Origin: Undibacterium cyanobacteriorum
Lineage (GTDB): Bacteria > Pseudomonadota > Gammaproteobacteria > Burkholderiales > Burkholderiaceae_D
Direction of reading: 5' to 3'
DNA length: 64,000 nt
Assembly: GCF_031326225.1 (NCBI RefSeq)
Contig: NZ_CP133720.1
Coordinates: 496,001 to 560,000, forward strand
The position numbers and the translations under genes are program-made. Below the pieces are notes generated by a model. That model did not search any database and was not told the origin of the DNA. It saw only the letters and a list, made by a program, of their open reading frames with translations. Below, piece by piece: positions 43,574-52,759 of the stretch; position 1 is the first letter of the stretch, and each line of letters starts with the position of its first letter.

Positions 43574-43662
43574 TGTGATATCCGTCACAAAATTTGTGCT
43601 ATTCTTCTGAAATGTGATTTACATCACATTTTATTGCGAGGTTTGCCCCCATAATCGCAGCC
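43574..43662 (+). promoter_or_regulatory. Predicted CRP promoter of the type I secretion operon, two CRP sites
   Basis: Site 1: TTTGTGA-TATCCG-TCACAAA, core 43574-43589, centre 43581.5. Site 2: AATGTGA-TTTACA-TCACATT, core 43613-43628, centre 43620.5, very close to the E. coli consensus. The -10-like CATAAT is at 43650-43655, exactly where the giant genes have theirs relative to the site. The predicted start is near 43662, placing the sites at -41.5 and -80.5. Confidence 0.85.
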
Positions 43663-43721
43663 CAGTTCAGTTGGGACTTGAACTTCAAGTTTCACTCTAG
43701 CCGCTATCCATTGGAAAAATT

Positions 43722-45713
43722 ATGTTAAATAAAATGCAGCTTCCAAAGAACGAAATTACGGAAGTTTTGTCGTCTTTCAAGAGCGCGTTTCGAACGCTCG
43801 CGATCTTCAGTGCCATTATCAATATGCTGATGTTGGTGCCGTCTCTGTATATGTTGCAGGTTTATGATCGTGTCTTGCAAAGCCGAAATGAGCTGACCCT
43901 GTTGATGTTGACCTTGCTGATGCTTGGCGCTTATTTATTGATGAATGCGTTGGAGTTCATTCGTAGTTTTGCTCTGATACGTGTCAGTGCCAAACTCGAT
44001 ATGCAACTGAATAAACGCGTATATACAGCTGCATTCGAACAAAATTTGAAGAAGGCTGGTGGCAATGCGGGACAGGCCTTAAGCGATTTGACGCAGATTC
44101 GTCAGTTCTTAACTGGCAACGGCTTGTTCGCGTTTTTTGATGCGCCATGGTTCCCTATCTACTTGGCCGTGATTTTTATGTTCGACTTCTGGTTGGGTGT
44201 ATTCGCTTTGGTCGGTGTGATTGTGATGGCCGCTTTGGCTTATGCCAATGAAGTTGTGACGCGCAAGCCTTTGGCGGAGGCAAACGGTATGTCCGTTGTC
44301 GCCGGCACGATGGCAACCAACAACTTGCGTAACGCCGAGGTCATTGAAGCCATGGGTATGTTGCCAAACTTGATGACCCGCTGGTTCACTTTGCATTCGA
44401 AATTTTTGTCCTTGCAAGCAGAGGCAAGTGAAAAAGCCGGCATCATCTCCGCGGCGAGTAAGTTTGTACGTATCTCTATGCAATCTCTGGTGTTGGGTTT
44501 GGGTGCTCTGCTCGTGATTGAAGGCAAAATGAGCCCCGGCATGATGATTGCTGGTTCTATTTTGTTAGGTAAAGCGACAGGTCCGATCGATCAAATTATC
44601 GGTGTCTCCAAGCAGTGGAGTGGCGTTGTTACAGCGTACAAGCGTTTGGTTGAATTGCTCAATAATAATCCGGCCCGTATCGAAAATATGGAGTTGCCAA
44701 AACCCGCTGGTGCCTTGGCTGTTGAAGCAGTTACTGCAGCGCCACCAGGGGCCAAGGTCGCCGTCATCAAAGGCTTGAGCTTTGCGATTCAACCAGGTGA
44801 TGTGCTCGGCATCATTGGACCATCGGGTTCGGGTAAATCCACATTGGCACGTCTATTAGTAGGCGTATGGCCAGCAGCAGTCGGCAAGGTACGTCTTGAT
44901 AATGCTGACATCTACCATTGGAATAAAGATCAGCTTGGCCCTCACATTGGTTATTTGCCGCAGGATATCGAACTGTTTGCTGGTAGCGTGGCAGAGAACA
45001 TCGCGCGCTTCGGTGAAGTCGATTCTGAGAAAGTCATTCAAGCGGCGAAACGTGCTGGCGTGCATGACATGATCTTGCACTTCCCAGAAGGCTACGATAC
45101 TCGTCTTGGCGATGGTGGTGGCGGTTTGTCTGGTGGCCAAAAACAGCGCATAGGCTTGGCACGTGCTATGTATGATGATCCGTCTCTGTTGGTGTTGGAT
45201 GAACCGAATTCCAACCTCGATGATGTTGGTGAGCAGGCCTTGTTGGCGGCTGTGAATGATCTGCGCCAACGTGGCAAGACGATCGTTTTGATTACACATC
45301 GCCCAACCACACTGAGTGCGACGACGAAGTTGTTATTGTTACGTGATGGTGCCGCACAAGCTTTTGGACCGACCAATGAAGTTCTGGCGGCTCTGCAACA
45401 GGCTCAAGCTCAAGCTCAGGCGCAAATGCAAGCTCAGTTGCAAGGAAGAGCGCCAGGGCAGGCTCCTGCGCCAGCAAACGCACCAGCCCCGGGACAATCT
45501 CCTGCCGCAGCTCAAGCGCAAGTCCAGGCGCAAGTCCAAGCCCAAATGCGCGCAGCACAGATGGCTCAAGCGCAGATGGCTGCTCAGGCTGCTGTCAACG
45601 CGCCAGGCAATGTAGCACCGAATGCATCTGCGCCCACCGCAACTGCAGAGGCTCCAGCAGCCCCAGCCGCAGGGACAGAGTCGAACAACTCAGCACAAGC
45701 TGGGAAGGAATAA
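43722..45713 (+). CDS. Type I secretion ABC exporter (PrtD/HlyB-type permease-ATPase)
   Basis: This inner-membrane exporter recognises the C-terminal signal of unfolded substrates and powers their passage through the adaptor and outer-membrane channel. 663 residues: a membrane domain (about 20-300, with LMLVPSLYMLQVYDRVLQSR typical of the PrtD family and no C39 or C39-like N-terminal domain), then an ATPase with Walker A GPSGSGKS at 366-373, signature LSGGQKQ near 468 and Walker B LLVLDEPN near 488-495. From about 560 a roughly 100-residue Gln/Ala/Pro tail (QAQAQAQAQMQAQ, APGQAPAPANAPAPG) follows, absent from usual 570-590-residue members. It is first gene of a three-gene operon; the adaptor starts 4 bp after the stop. 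Confidence 0.95.
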   Translation: MLNKMQLPKNEITEVLSSFKSAFRTLAIFSAIINMLMLVPSLYMLQVYDRVLQSRNELTLLMLTLLMLGAYLLMNALEFIRSFALIRVSAKLDMQLNKRVYTAAFEQNLKKAGGNAGQALSDLTQIRQFLTGNGLFAFFDAPWFPIYLAVIFMFDFWLGVFALVGVIVMAALAYANEVVTRKPLAEANGMSVVAGTMATNNLRNAEVIEAMGMLPNLMTRWFTLHSKFLSLQAEASEKAGIISAASKFVRISMQSLVLGLGALLVIEGKMSPGMMIAGSILLGKATGPIDQIIGVSKQWSGVVTAYKRLVELLNNNPARIENMELPKPAGALAVEAVTAAPPGAKVAVIKGLSFAIQPGDVLGIIGPSGSGKSTLARLLVGVWPAAVGKVRLDNADIYHWNKDQLGPHIGYLPQDIELFAGSVAENIARFGEVDSEKVIQAAKRAGVHDMILHFPEGYDTRLGDGGGGLSGGQKQRIGLARAMYDDPSLLVLDEPNSNLDDVGEQALLAAVNDLRQRGKTIVLITHRPTTLSATTKLLLLRDGAAQAFGPTNEVLAALQQAQAQAQAQMQAQLQGRAPGQAPAPANAPAPGQSPAAAQAQVQAQVQAQMRAAQMAQAQMAAQAAVNAPGNVAPNASAPTATAEAPAAPAAGTESNNSAQAGKE

Positions 45714-45716
45714 GCC

Positions 45717-47069
45717 ATGAATTTAGTTAAACAAAAAAGTAATGTCACAGATGTGGTGGCAAAAGATACGCCAGTTGTACAAGTAATGGATGATCCAACC
45801 AGCTACACCCGTCTTGGTTGGATCCTGGTTTTGATTTTCTTTGTAGCGTTTTTAGGGTGGGGCTTCTTCGCTCCGCTCGACAAAGGCGTACCGATGTCGG
45901 GCAACGTCACTGTGGCGACGAATCGTAAGATGATTCAACACCAAGTCGGTGGCACCGTTGATGAAATTTTGGTCAAGGATGGCGAGCACGTTAAAGCGGG
46001 TCAAGTATTGCTTCGCATGAACAGCGTGGCTTCCAGATCCGCCGCTGAAATAGCCCGTGTTCAGTTGTTCACAGCACAAGCAATGGCGGCGCGCTTGGAT
46101 GCCGAGCGTGAAGGCGCTCGTACTATCAATTTCCCGAAAGAGTTGTTGGCTGCGCGTACCGACCCACGCGTGGAAAGCAATATTCAGCTGCAACAACAGC
46201 TATTCAGTGCCCGCCAAGGTGCTTTGACGAACGAGTTGGCTGCGGTTGATGAAACCATCGCCGGTCTGCAAGCAAGCTTGAAGGGCATGGAAGAATCGAT
46301 GGAAAGCAAAAAACTGCAACAGCAATTATTGAAAGAGCAGCTCGACGGTGTGCGCGATCTCGCCAAAGATGGCTACATCGCCAAAAGTCGTTTGTTTGAT
46401 GTTGAGCGTACCTACGCGCAAATCAACGGAAGTATCTCTGAAGACATCGGCAATATGAGTCGTATTAGCCGCCAAATTGGTGAACTGAAGTTGAAGAAAT
46501 TGCAGCGTCAACAGGAGTACCAAAAAGAGGTTCGCACACAATTGACCGATGCGCAAAAAGAGGCTGAGGCTTTAAACAATCGCTTACAGGCCTTGGATTT
46601 TGAGTTGAAGAATGTTGAAGTGAAGGCGCCGGTGTCGGGCACGATTGTTGGTATGAACGTGTTCACTAAGAGTGCTGTCGTACCAAGTGGATTTAAGTTG
46701 ATGGAATTGGTACCAGATGGTGATCCATTGATTGTTGAGGGGATGTTGCCAGTTCACTTGGTCGATAAAGTGCATAAAGGTTTGAAAGTGCAGCTGATTT
46801 TCTCTGCATTCAATGCGAACACCACACCGCACATCCCTGGTGTTGTAACCGAAGTCGCCGCTGACCGCACTGTTGATGAACGTTCAGGCCAAGCTTTCTA
46901 CAAAGTGCGCGCTGAAGTCGCGCCGGAAGGCTTGAAGATGATTTCCAACTTGAATATTCGTCCAGGTATGCCGGTCGAATTGTTCGTGATCACCGGCGAA
47001 CGTACGATGATGAATTACCTGTTTAAACCAGTTTTGGATCGAGCCAATTCAGCCTTGTCTGAGGAGTGA
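45717..47069 (+). CDS. HlyD-family type I secretion membrane-fusion adaptor
   Basis: This 450-residue periplasmic adaptor links the ABC exporter to the TolC-type channel. A short cytoplasmic N-terminus is followed by one membrane helix (about 37-56, GWILVLIFFVAFLGWGFFAP), the first half of a lipoyl/barrel-sandwich domain (GGTVDEILVKDGEHVKAGQVLLRM), a long coiled-coil hairpin (about 100-285), the second lipoyl half (VKAPVSGTIVGMNVFTKSAV) and a C-terminal beta-barrel (RPGMPVELFVITGERTMMNYL). The domain order and C-terminal PVELFI-like motif are those of the PrtE/HlyD type I group. It overlaps the start region of the next gene. Confidence 0.95.
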   Translation: MNLVKQKSNVTDVVAKDTPVVQVMDDPTSYTRLGWILVLIFFVAFLGWGFFAPLDKGVPMSGNVTVATNRKMIQHQVGGTVDEILVKDGEHVKAGQVLLRMNSVASRSAAEIARVQLFTAQAMAARLDAEREGARTINFPKELLAARTDPRVESNIQLQQQLFSARQGALTNELAAVDETIAGLQASLKGMEESMESKKLQQQLLKEQLDGVRDLAKDGYIAKSRLFDVERTYAQINGSISEDIGNMSRISRQIGELKLKKLQRQQEYQKEVRTQLTDAQKEAEALNNRLQALDFELKNVEVKAPVSGTIVGMNVFTKSAVVPSGFKLMELVPDGDPLIVEGMLPVHLVDKVHKGLKVQLIFSAFNANTTPHIPGVVTEVAADRTVDERSGQAFYKVRAEVAPEGLKMISNLNIRPGMPVELFVITGERTMMNYLFKPVLDRANSALSEE

Positions 47070-47074
47070 TCAAT

Positions 47075-48409
47075 ATGACGAAAACTAAGTTTGCCGTGCT
47101 TGTGGGCGCATTGTTTATCACGACATCGTTTCAAGCTTCTGCGACCAGCTTGTTGCAGGCTTATGAGTTGGCGCGTGCTAACGACCCTACTTTCCGTGGT
47201 GCCAAAGCAGATTTGGCCGCGGGCAAAGAGTACGAAGCCATGGGTAAGGCAGGATTGCTACCCAACGTGCAATATAGCTTCGGTAAGAGTAAGAATAAGG
47301 GCGAAACTGTGAGCCCTTTCCTTGGCAAGCTGGTGGAGACAGATCAGGATTACTCAAGTGCGAGTAAGGGAGTGAGCCTACGTCAGCCATTGTTTAATTT
47401 GGATGCGTATGCTCGTTACAAACAAGGTGTTGCGCAAACCAAGTTTAGTGAATCGCAGTTCGATGCGCGCGGCTCTGATTTGATTATTCGCCTTGTGACT
47501 GCTTTTGCTGATGCAAACTATGCGCTCGATCAGATCAAATTGTTCACCGCGCAACGTGATGCTTTGATCGAATTGCGAAACGTTAACACGCGTTTGTTTG
47601 AAAAAGGCGAAGGCACCAAAACAGATATGCTTGAAACCCAAGCAAAACTGGAAGTGGCGGAAGCGACCATTTTGGAAGCGAACGACGCACTAGAGACCGC
47701 TCGCAGTACGCTCAGTAGTATTGTGGGGGTTGAACTGCCAAACATCGATCGTTTATCTGATCAATTTAAGCCACAGATTCTGGAAGGTAGTTTTGAAGAG
47801 TGGAAAAAAATCGCGATCGATAATAATCCCGAAATTCAAGCTGGTCGTCATAACATTGAAATCGCGGAACAAGAGATTGCCAAAAATCGCGCTGGCCATA
47901 TGCCTCGCGTAGAATTAAATGCTTCGTATAACCATGGATTGTCGGAATCGATTTCAACACGCAATCAAGATAACAATATTCGTAGTCTTGGTTTTCAGTT
48001 GGTGATCCCGCTATACACCGGCGGCTACGTGAATGCGTCGACCAAACAAGCGATCGCTCATCGTGATAAAGCGAAAGCTGATTTTGATGCAGCACTAGCG
48101 AAATTAACGGTCGAAGTGAAGAAGCAATATGGCGCGACGAAGAGTAGTGTGGCGCGTGTTGAAGCTTTACAAAAGACGGTGAAGGCAGCTGAGCTTTTGG
48201 TCGAAGCAACCAAACAAAGTATCAAAGGCGGTGTGCGTATTAACGCAGATCTTTTGAATGCCGAGCAGCAGTTGATGACGGCGAAACGTGATCTTGCATC
48301 GGCTCGTTATAACTACCTGTTGAGCTACATGAAATTGCGCGTTGCCGCTGGCACAGTCAGTTATGATGATGTGAAACTGGTCTCATCGTATTTTGTGCCG
48401 GATGCCTAA
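47075..48409 (+). CDS. TolC-family outer-membrane channel of type I secretion
   Basis: 444 residues. I start at the ATG at 47075, 8 bp after GAGGAG; a GTG at 47066 is less likely. The signal peptide is FAVLVGALFITTSFQASA. The mature protein opens SLLQAYELARANDPTFRGAK, the TolC hallmark, and repeats the helical-barrel pattern in two halves (ALIELRNVNTRLFEKGEGTK near 165-185 and the QQSIKGGVRINADLLNAEQQL counterpart near 380). It forms the outer-membrane exit duct. The gene follows the adaptor directly and ends before a strong bidirectional terminator, so the operon is exporter-adaptor-channel. Confidence 0.94.
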   Translation: MTKTKFAVLVGALFITTSFQASATSLLQAYELARANDPTFRGAKADLAAGKEYEAMGKAGLLPNVQYSFGKSKNKGETVSPFLGKLVETDQDYSSASKGVSLRQPLFNLDAYARYKQGVAQTKFSESQFDARGSDLIIRLVTAFADANYALDQIKLFTAQRDALIELRNVNTRLFEKGEGTKTDMLETQAKLEVAEATILEANDALETARSTLSSIVGVELPNIDRLSDQFKPQILEGSFEEWKKIAIDNNPEIQAGRHNIEIAEQEIAKNRAGHMPRVELNASYNHGLSESISTRNQDNNIRSLGFQLVIPLYTGGYVNASTKQAIAHRDKAKADFDAALAKLTVEVKKQYGATKSSVARVEALQKTVKAAELLVEATKQSIKGGVRINADLLNAEQQLMTAKRDLASARYNYLLSYMKLRVAAGTVSYDDVKLVSSYFVPDA

Positions 48410-48505
48410 TGTGTCCTGTTCATCTTCCAAGGCTCAATGCTATTGAGGTCTACAATGAGCCGCGCAAGATGATGCGGTAACAAAAACAAGTTTCTAGTAA
48501 ACGTG

Positions 48506-48545
48506 AAAAGAGCAGGGTTCAGATGAATTTGAACCCTGCTCTTTT
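48506..48545. terminator. Bidirectional Rho-independent terminator between T1SS operon and gatB
   Basis: A 16-bp perfect stem (48506-48521 with 48530-48545) containing GAGCAGGGTTCA and its complement, with an 8-nt loop. A-run and T-run flanks suit both the secretion operon and gatB, which converge here. Confidence 0.92.
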
Positions 48546-48607
48546 GTTTTTGTGCGGACATCTCCAATCTGCTCGGAGTGTCCTAGCTTGTAGGCTTAGT
48601 TGCCCAC

Positions 48608-50080
48608 TTAGTTGCTCAGTTTTTTCTTCAGTAACTCATTGACCTGCGCAGGATTGCCTTTGCCTTTGGTCGCTTTCATTGCTTGTCCTACCAGTGCATT
48701 GAAGGCTTTTTCATTGCCAGCGCGGTAAGCATCAACTGATTGCTGATTCGCGGTCATCACCTCGTCGATAATCTTCTCGAGCGCACCGACATCCGAAATC
48801 TGCTTGAGTCCTTTCGCGTCAATCACTCTGTCGGCCAGATCAGCATCTGCGCTTGGCGCTTGCCACATCGTAGCGAACACTTCTTTTGCGATCTTGTTAG
48901 AGATGGTGCCATCACTGATGCGCGTCAAGAGCAAGGCGAGTTGGGCCGCGTTGACCGGAATGCCTGTGATGTCGACGCCTTCGCGATTGAGGCTGGAAGA
49001 AACATCTCCCATCAACCAGTTGGCGATCTGCTTGGCTTGCGCTGACTTGTCACCGGCTGGGCTGGCTGCCAATGCTGCTTCAAAATAAGCGGCCATGGCT
49101 TTTGATTGCGTCAACGCCATTGCATCGTAATCGGAGAGCCCGTATTGCGCTGTGAAACGATCACGCATGGCGGTTGGTAACTCTGGCATGGTTGAGCGAA
49201 CTTGTTCCACCCATTCACGGCTAATGCGTAATGGTGGCAGGTCAGGGTCTGGGAAGTAGCGATAATCTTGTGAATCTTCCTTGCTACGCATGGAGCGTGT
49301 TTCTTTGCGATCGGGGTCGTACAGACGGGTTTCCTGAACGACGGTGCCACCATCCTCGATGAGTTCAATTTGACGACGTACTTCAATATTGATCGCCTCT
49401 TCGAGGAAACGGAAAGAGTTCAGATTTTTGATTTCGCAGCGTGTGCCAAATTCTTTCTGACCGAGTGGGCGTACCGATACGTTGGCGTCGCAACGGAATG
49501 AACCTTCCTGCATATTGCCGTCGCAGATGTCGAGCCACACCACTAAGGAATGGAGCGCCTTGGCGTAGGCGACGGCCTCTGCAGCGCTGCGCATAACAGG
49601 TTCTGTGACGATCTCCAGTAGTGGAGTGCCGGCACGATTCAAATCAATTCCTGTCATGCCTTGATAATCTTCATGCAGTGATTTACCAGCGTCTTCTTCA
49701 AGGTGCGCGCGTGTGAGTTCGATGGTTTTGACTTCTTGTTTACCATCCTTTTCGACCACACAAGAAATACTTCCGCCCTGAACCACCGGAATTTCAAACT
49801 GACTGATTTGATAGCCTTTGGGTAGATCGGGATAAAAATAATTTTTACGCGCGAAGATCGATTCCGGCGCGATAGTAGCACCGACCGCCAAGCCGAACTG
49901 AATCGCTTTTTCTACAGCGCCTTTGTTCATCACAGGCAGAACACCTGGTAAGGCTAAATCGACAGGGCTGGCTTGTGTATTAGGCTCCGCTCCAAATTGC
50001 GTCGAAGAGCCACTAAAGATTTTTGATTGCGTCTTGAGTTGTGCGTGTGTCTCAAAACCGATGACGACTTCCCATTGCAT
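48608..50080 (-). CDS. gatB: Asp-tRNA(Asn)/Glu-tRNA(Gln) amidotransferase subunit B
   Basis: GatB of the GatCAB complex, which converts misacylated Glu-tRNA(Gln) and Asp-tRNA(Asn) to the correct aminoacyl-tRNAs. 490 residues, normal length. Recognisable parts are the N-terminal WEVVIGFETHAQL, FYPDLPKGYQISQFE, the kinase-like activation core (GSFRCDANVSVRPLG, EIKNLNSFRF, TRSMRSKEDSQDYRYFPDPD) and the C-terminal helical tRNA-binding YqeY-like tail ending NPAQVNELLKKKL. It is last in the gatC-gatA-gatB series on the minus strand, 103 bp from gatA. Confidence 0.97.
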   Translation of the reverse strand: MQWEVVIGFETHAQLKTQSKIFSGSSTQFGAEPNTQASPVDLALPGVLPVMNKGAVEKAIQFGLAVGATIAPESIFARKNYFYPDLPKGYQISQFEIPVVQGGSISCVVEKDGKQEVKTIELTRAHLEEDAGKSLHEDYQGMTGIDLNRAGTPLLEIVTEPVMRSAAEAVAYAKALHSLVVWLDICDGNMQEGSFRCDANVSVRPLGQKEFGTRCEIKNLNSFRFLEEAINIEVRRQIELIEDGGTVVQETRLYDPDRKETRSMRSKEDSQDYRYFPDPDLPPLRISREWVEQVRSTMPELPTAMRDRFTAQYGLSDYDAMALTQSKAMAAYFEAALAASPAGDKSAQAKQIANWLMGDVSSSLNREGVDITGIPVNAAQLALLLTRISDGTISNKIAKEVFATMWQAPSADADLADRVIDAKGLKQISDVGALEKIIDEVMTANQQSVDAYRAGNEKAFNALVGQAMKATKGKGNPAQVNELLKKKLSN

Positions 50081-50183
50081 ATTGCATCCTTTTTGAATCG
50101 CTAAGATTCCAATATTCGATAATTCTAAAATCTACTTTAAGCTACTTGATCGTGGTGATCAGCGTGGCGGTAATGGTGTTGAT

Positions 50184-51638
50184 TTAGCCCGGCGATTTAG
50201 TATGCCAATCAGTCGCCTTTTGGAATTGATGGGCGACATTGAGAAGCTTGGCTTCGGCGAAATAATTGCCGATGATTTGCAAGCCGACTGGACGTTGACT
50301 ATTTTTCTCACCTTGTCCAAAGCCGACTGGAATCGACATACCGGGCAAGCCAGCCAAACTGGTGGATAAGGTAAAGATATCAGCCAAGTAATTGGCGACC
50401 GGATCATCCGATTGCGCACCGATATCCCACGCCACTGTTGGCGCCACCGGGCCCATGATCACATCGCACTTCTCAAATGCGGCTTGGAAGTCTTGCGCGA
50501 TTAAGCGGCGAATCTTTTGCGCTTGTAAATAATAAGCATCGTAGTAACCATGCGAGAGCACATAGGCACCGGTCAAGATACGACGTTTTACTTCGTCGCC
50601 AAAACCTTCCGTGCGAGACTTGCGATACATGTCGTTTAAGTCTTTGTAATCGGCTGCACGGTGGCCATAACGTACGCCATCGAAACGCGATAGATTGGAA
50701 GACGCTTCCGCTGGTGCAATGATGTAATAGACGGGGATCGATAACTCGGTTTTTGGTAAAGAAATATCGACCAAAGTTGCTCCAAGTTTTTCATATTCTT
50801 GAAGCGCTGCACGTACTGCTTGTTCTACATCGGCTGCCAAACCAGCACCAAAGAATTCGCGCGGAACGCCGATACGCAGTCCTTGTAAGCTCTGTTCGAG
50901 ATCGCGTCCGAAGTCTTCGTTTGCACGCGTCACGCTGGTGGAATCACGCTCATCGAAACCAACCATAGCGTTCAGTAAGAGCGCGCAATCCTCTGCAGTT
51001 TGCGCCATGGGACCGCCCTGATCCAAAGAGGAAGCGAAGGCGATCATGCCGTAACGCGATACGCTACCGTAGGTTGGTTTGATACCGGTAATGCCGCAAA
51101 AAGCGGCGGGTTGACGAATCGACCCACCCGTATCTGTGCCGGTCGCGGCAGGGCTCAAACGCGCAGCGATGGCAGCCGCAGAGCCGCCCGATGAACCACC
51201 AGGGACTGCGTTCAAATCCCAAGGATTTTTGACGGCACCAAAGTAGGAATTTTCATTGCTAGAGCCCATCGCAAATTCGTCGCAATTGAGTTTGCCTAAG
51301 TTCACCATGCCAGCGCTGTGCAGCTTGGACACCACGGTTGCATCAAAGGGACTGACATAATTTTCCAGCATGCGTGAACCGGCGGTTGAACGCCAATCGC
51401 GCGTGACGAAGATATCTTTGTGTGCGACCGGCACTCCTAGTAAAGGCGATTGGTCGCCATTGGCACGACGTTGATCGGCGGCTTGCGCTTGTGCCAAGGT
51501 CAATTGTGGGTCGACGTGAGTGAAGGCATTGAGCGGGCTATTGGCAATACGTGTCAGGTAATGTTGCGCGAGCTCGGTGGCTGAGACTTCTTTGTTCTGC
51601 AACATGGCAGACAAGTGCTTTAAAGTATGTTGATGCAT
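50184..51638 (-). CDS. gatA: Asp-tRNA(Asn)/Glu-tRNA(Gln) amidotransferase subunit A
   Basis: GatA, the glutaminase subunit of GatCAB. 484 residues of the amidase-signature family with the Ser-cisSer-Lys triad visible: Lys in GVPVAHKDIF (near 73), and the two Ser in GGSSGGSAAAIAARL and TGTDTGGSIRQPAAF (near 148-175). ITGIKPTYGSVSRYGMIAFA is a further GatA hallmark. It releases ammonia from glutamine for the GatB active site. The gene follows gatC after about 120 bp. Confidence 0.97.
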   Translation of the reverse strand: MHQHTLKHLSAMLQNKEVSATELAQHYLTRIANSPLNAFTHVDPQLTLAQAQAADQRRANGDQSPLLGVPVAHKDIFVTRDWRSTAGSRMLENYVSPFDATVVSKLHSAGMVNLGKLNCDEFAMGSSNENSYFGAVKNPWDLNAVPGGSSGGSAAAIAARLSPAATGTDTGGSIRQPAAFCGITGIKPTYGSVSRYGMIAFASSLDQGGPMAQTAEDCALLLNAMVGFDERDSTSVTRANEDFGRDLEQSLQGLRIGVPREFFGAGLAADVEQAVRAALQEYEKLGATLVDISLPKTELSIPVYYIIAPAEASSNLSRFDGVRYGHRAADYKDLNDMYRKSRTEGFGDEVKRRILTGAYVLSHGYYDAYYLQAQKIRRLIAQDFQAAFEKCDVIMGPVAPTVAWDIGAQSDDPVANYLADIFTLSTSLAGLPGMSIPVGFGQGEKNSQRPVGLQIIGNYFAEAKLLNVAHQFQKATDWHTKSPG

Positions 51639-51758
51639 GACTTATTCAAACAAGAATGATGGGTACGGATAAGGCCTCGGTATGCTGGCGATCTGGGACT
51701 TTGGCATGATGTAGCCGACTATTTAGTTGTTCGGGTCTTCGATCAATCGATTATTCGA

Positions 51759-52061
51759 TTACTCGATCACTTTAGGAACCAAATAAAGTCCGTCTTGGGT
51801 CGCTGGTGCTGGTTTTTGATACTCTTCGCGATGATTACTTTCCGTGACGACGTCTTCACGCAAACGCAAGCAAATTTCAGGCATTTGCGCTGCAAGCGGA
51901 TGGCTCAATGGTGCCACGCCTGCGGTGTCGATCGCTTGCAGTTGCTCGGCAATTTTGAAAAAACCATTCAGTTTATCGAGTGTGGAAGCGGCTTCTTGTT
52001 CGCTGAGTTCGAGACGAGCAAGGTTGGCAATACGTTTTACATCAGAGAGTTCTAAAGACAT
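51759..52061 (-). CDS. gatC: Asp-tRNA(Asn)/Glu-tRNA(Gln) amidotransferase subunit C
   Basis: A 100-residue GatC, the small belt-like subunit that stabilises the GatA-GatB interface. I start at the ATG at 52061, preceded by AGGT about 10 bp upstream; the TTG at 52067 adds only two residues. Family features are SLELSDVKRIANLARLELSE, a central LNGFFKIAEQLQAIDT and the C-terminal LREDVVTESNHREEYQKPAPATQDGLYLVPKVIE. It is first gene of gatCAB and divergent from mreB. Confidence 0.96.
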   Translation of the reverse strand: MSLELSDVKRIANLARLELSEQEAASTLDKLNGFFKIAEQLQAIDTAGVAPLSHPLAAQMPEICLRLREDVVTESNHREEYQKPAPATQDGLYLVPKVIE

Positions 52062-52759
52062 GTTCAATCTACCTGCTTATATGTGGACCAAAATGATGGT
52101 TGATGCAATCTATGTTCAAAGCTAATCGGAAGTTGGGTGCGCCGCGATTTAGTGAAAGCCTTCATGTGATCGAGGTCTGAGCCAATTCAGCTCGGACTCA
52201 GCTCATTCACAGATAAAGTCGATCGCCAATGAATGAATCAACTAAATTGCCAACTAAGTATCCCACTGAGCATTCAAACGTCATTGTGATTTTATTATCA
52301 AAACGAGTTTGAATGTGAAACTTCAATTTTGTTGAAGTTCGGGCACATGAGGATGACAAAATTATCAAATTGAAAACTGCTTATTTCTTATACGAAAAAG
52401 GCCGTTCGGAATTTGTGAGATTGCCTATGATTTCTAGGATTATAAGGTAGAATGTCGGGTTAATACTCTAAAAATCGCCGAAGTTATAGGCTTTGTGCCA
52501 GTTTTCAGCGATTTGTGACCAAGCGCTAGCAGCATAGACAAACAAACTAAAAAAAGGATGTGCGTCGTTCTTTTCGTGATTGGCCTTTAAAAGGCAGTAA
52601 GTTCAGTGAAAACGAAGGATGCGGGCCACGTTGTCGTTAGTGAGTAACGATGGCGTGGTTGTTTTGTTTACGCAGAAGGCGCATAGGCGAGTGAAAAGAT
52701 TCGGCGCTGGGAACACCGTCTGCGCTATTTACACCAATATTTGTGACACAAGGATTTTC
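52062..52759. promoter_or_regulatory. Divergent intergenic region gatC / mreB
   Basis: About 700 bp without a supported gene. An open frame continues upstream of mreB to about 52619 but lacks protein character. It must hold the gatC and mreB promoters. TAGAAT at 52448-52453 is a -10-like hexamer on the plus strand without a convincing -35. A short inverted repeat GCCTTTAAAAGGC lies at 52583-52595. TGTGA half-sites here have no TCACA partner. Confidence 0.45.

Noticed and set aside
52619..52759. N-terminal extension of MreB to about 52619
   Set aside because: MreB homologues begin MFGFFR at 52760 with a good ribosome-binding site, and the upstream codons encode no conserved sequence.
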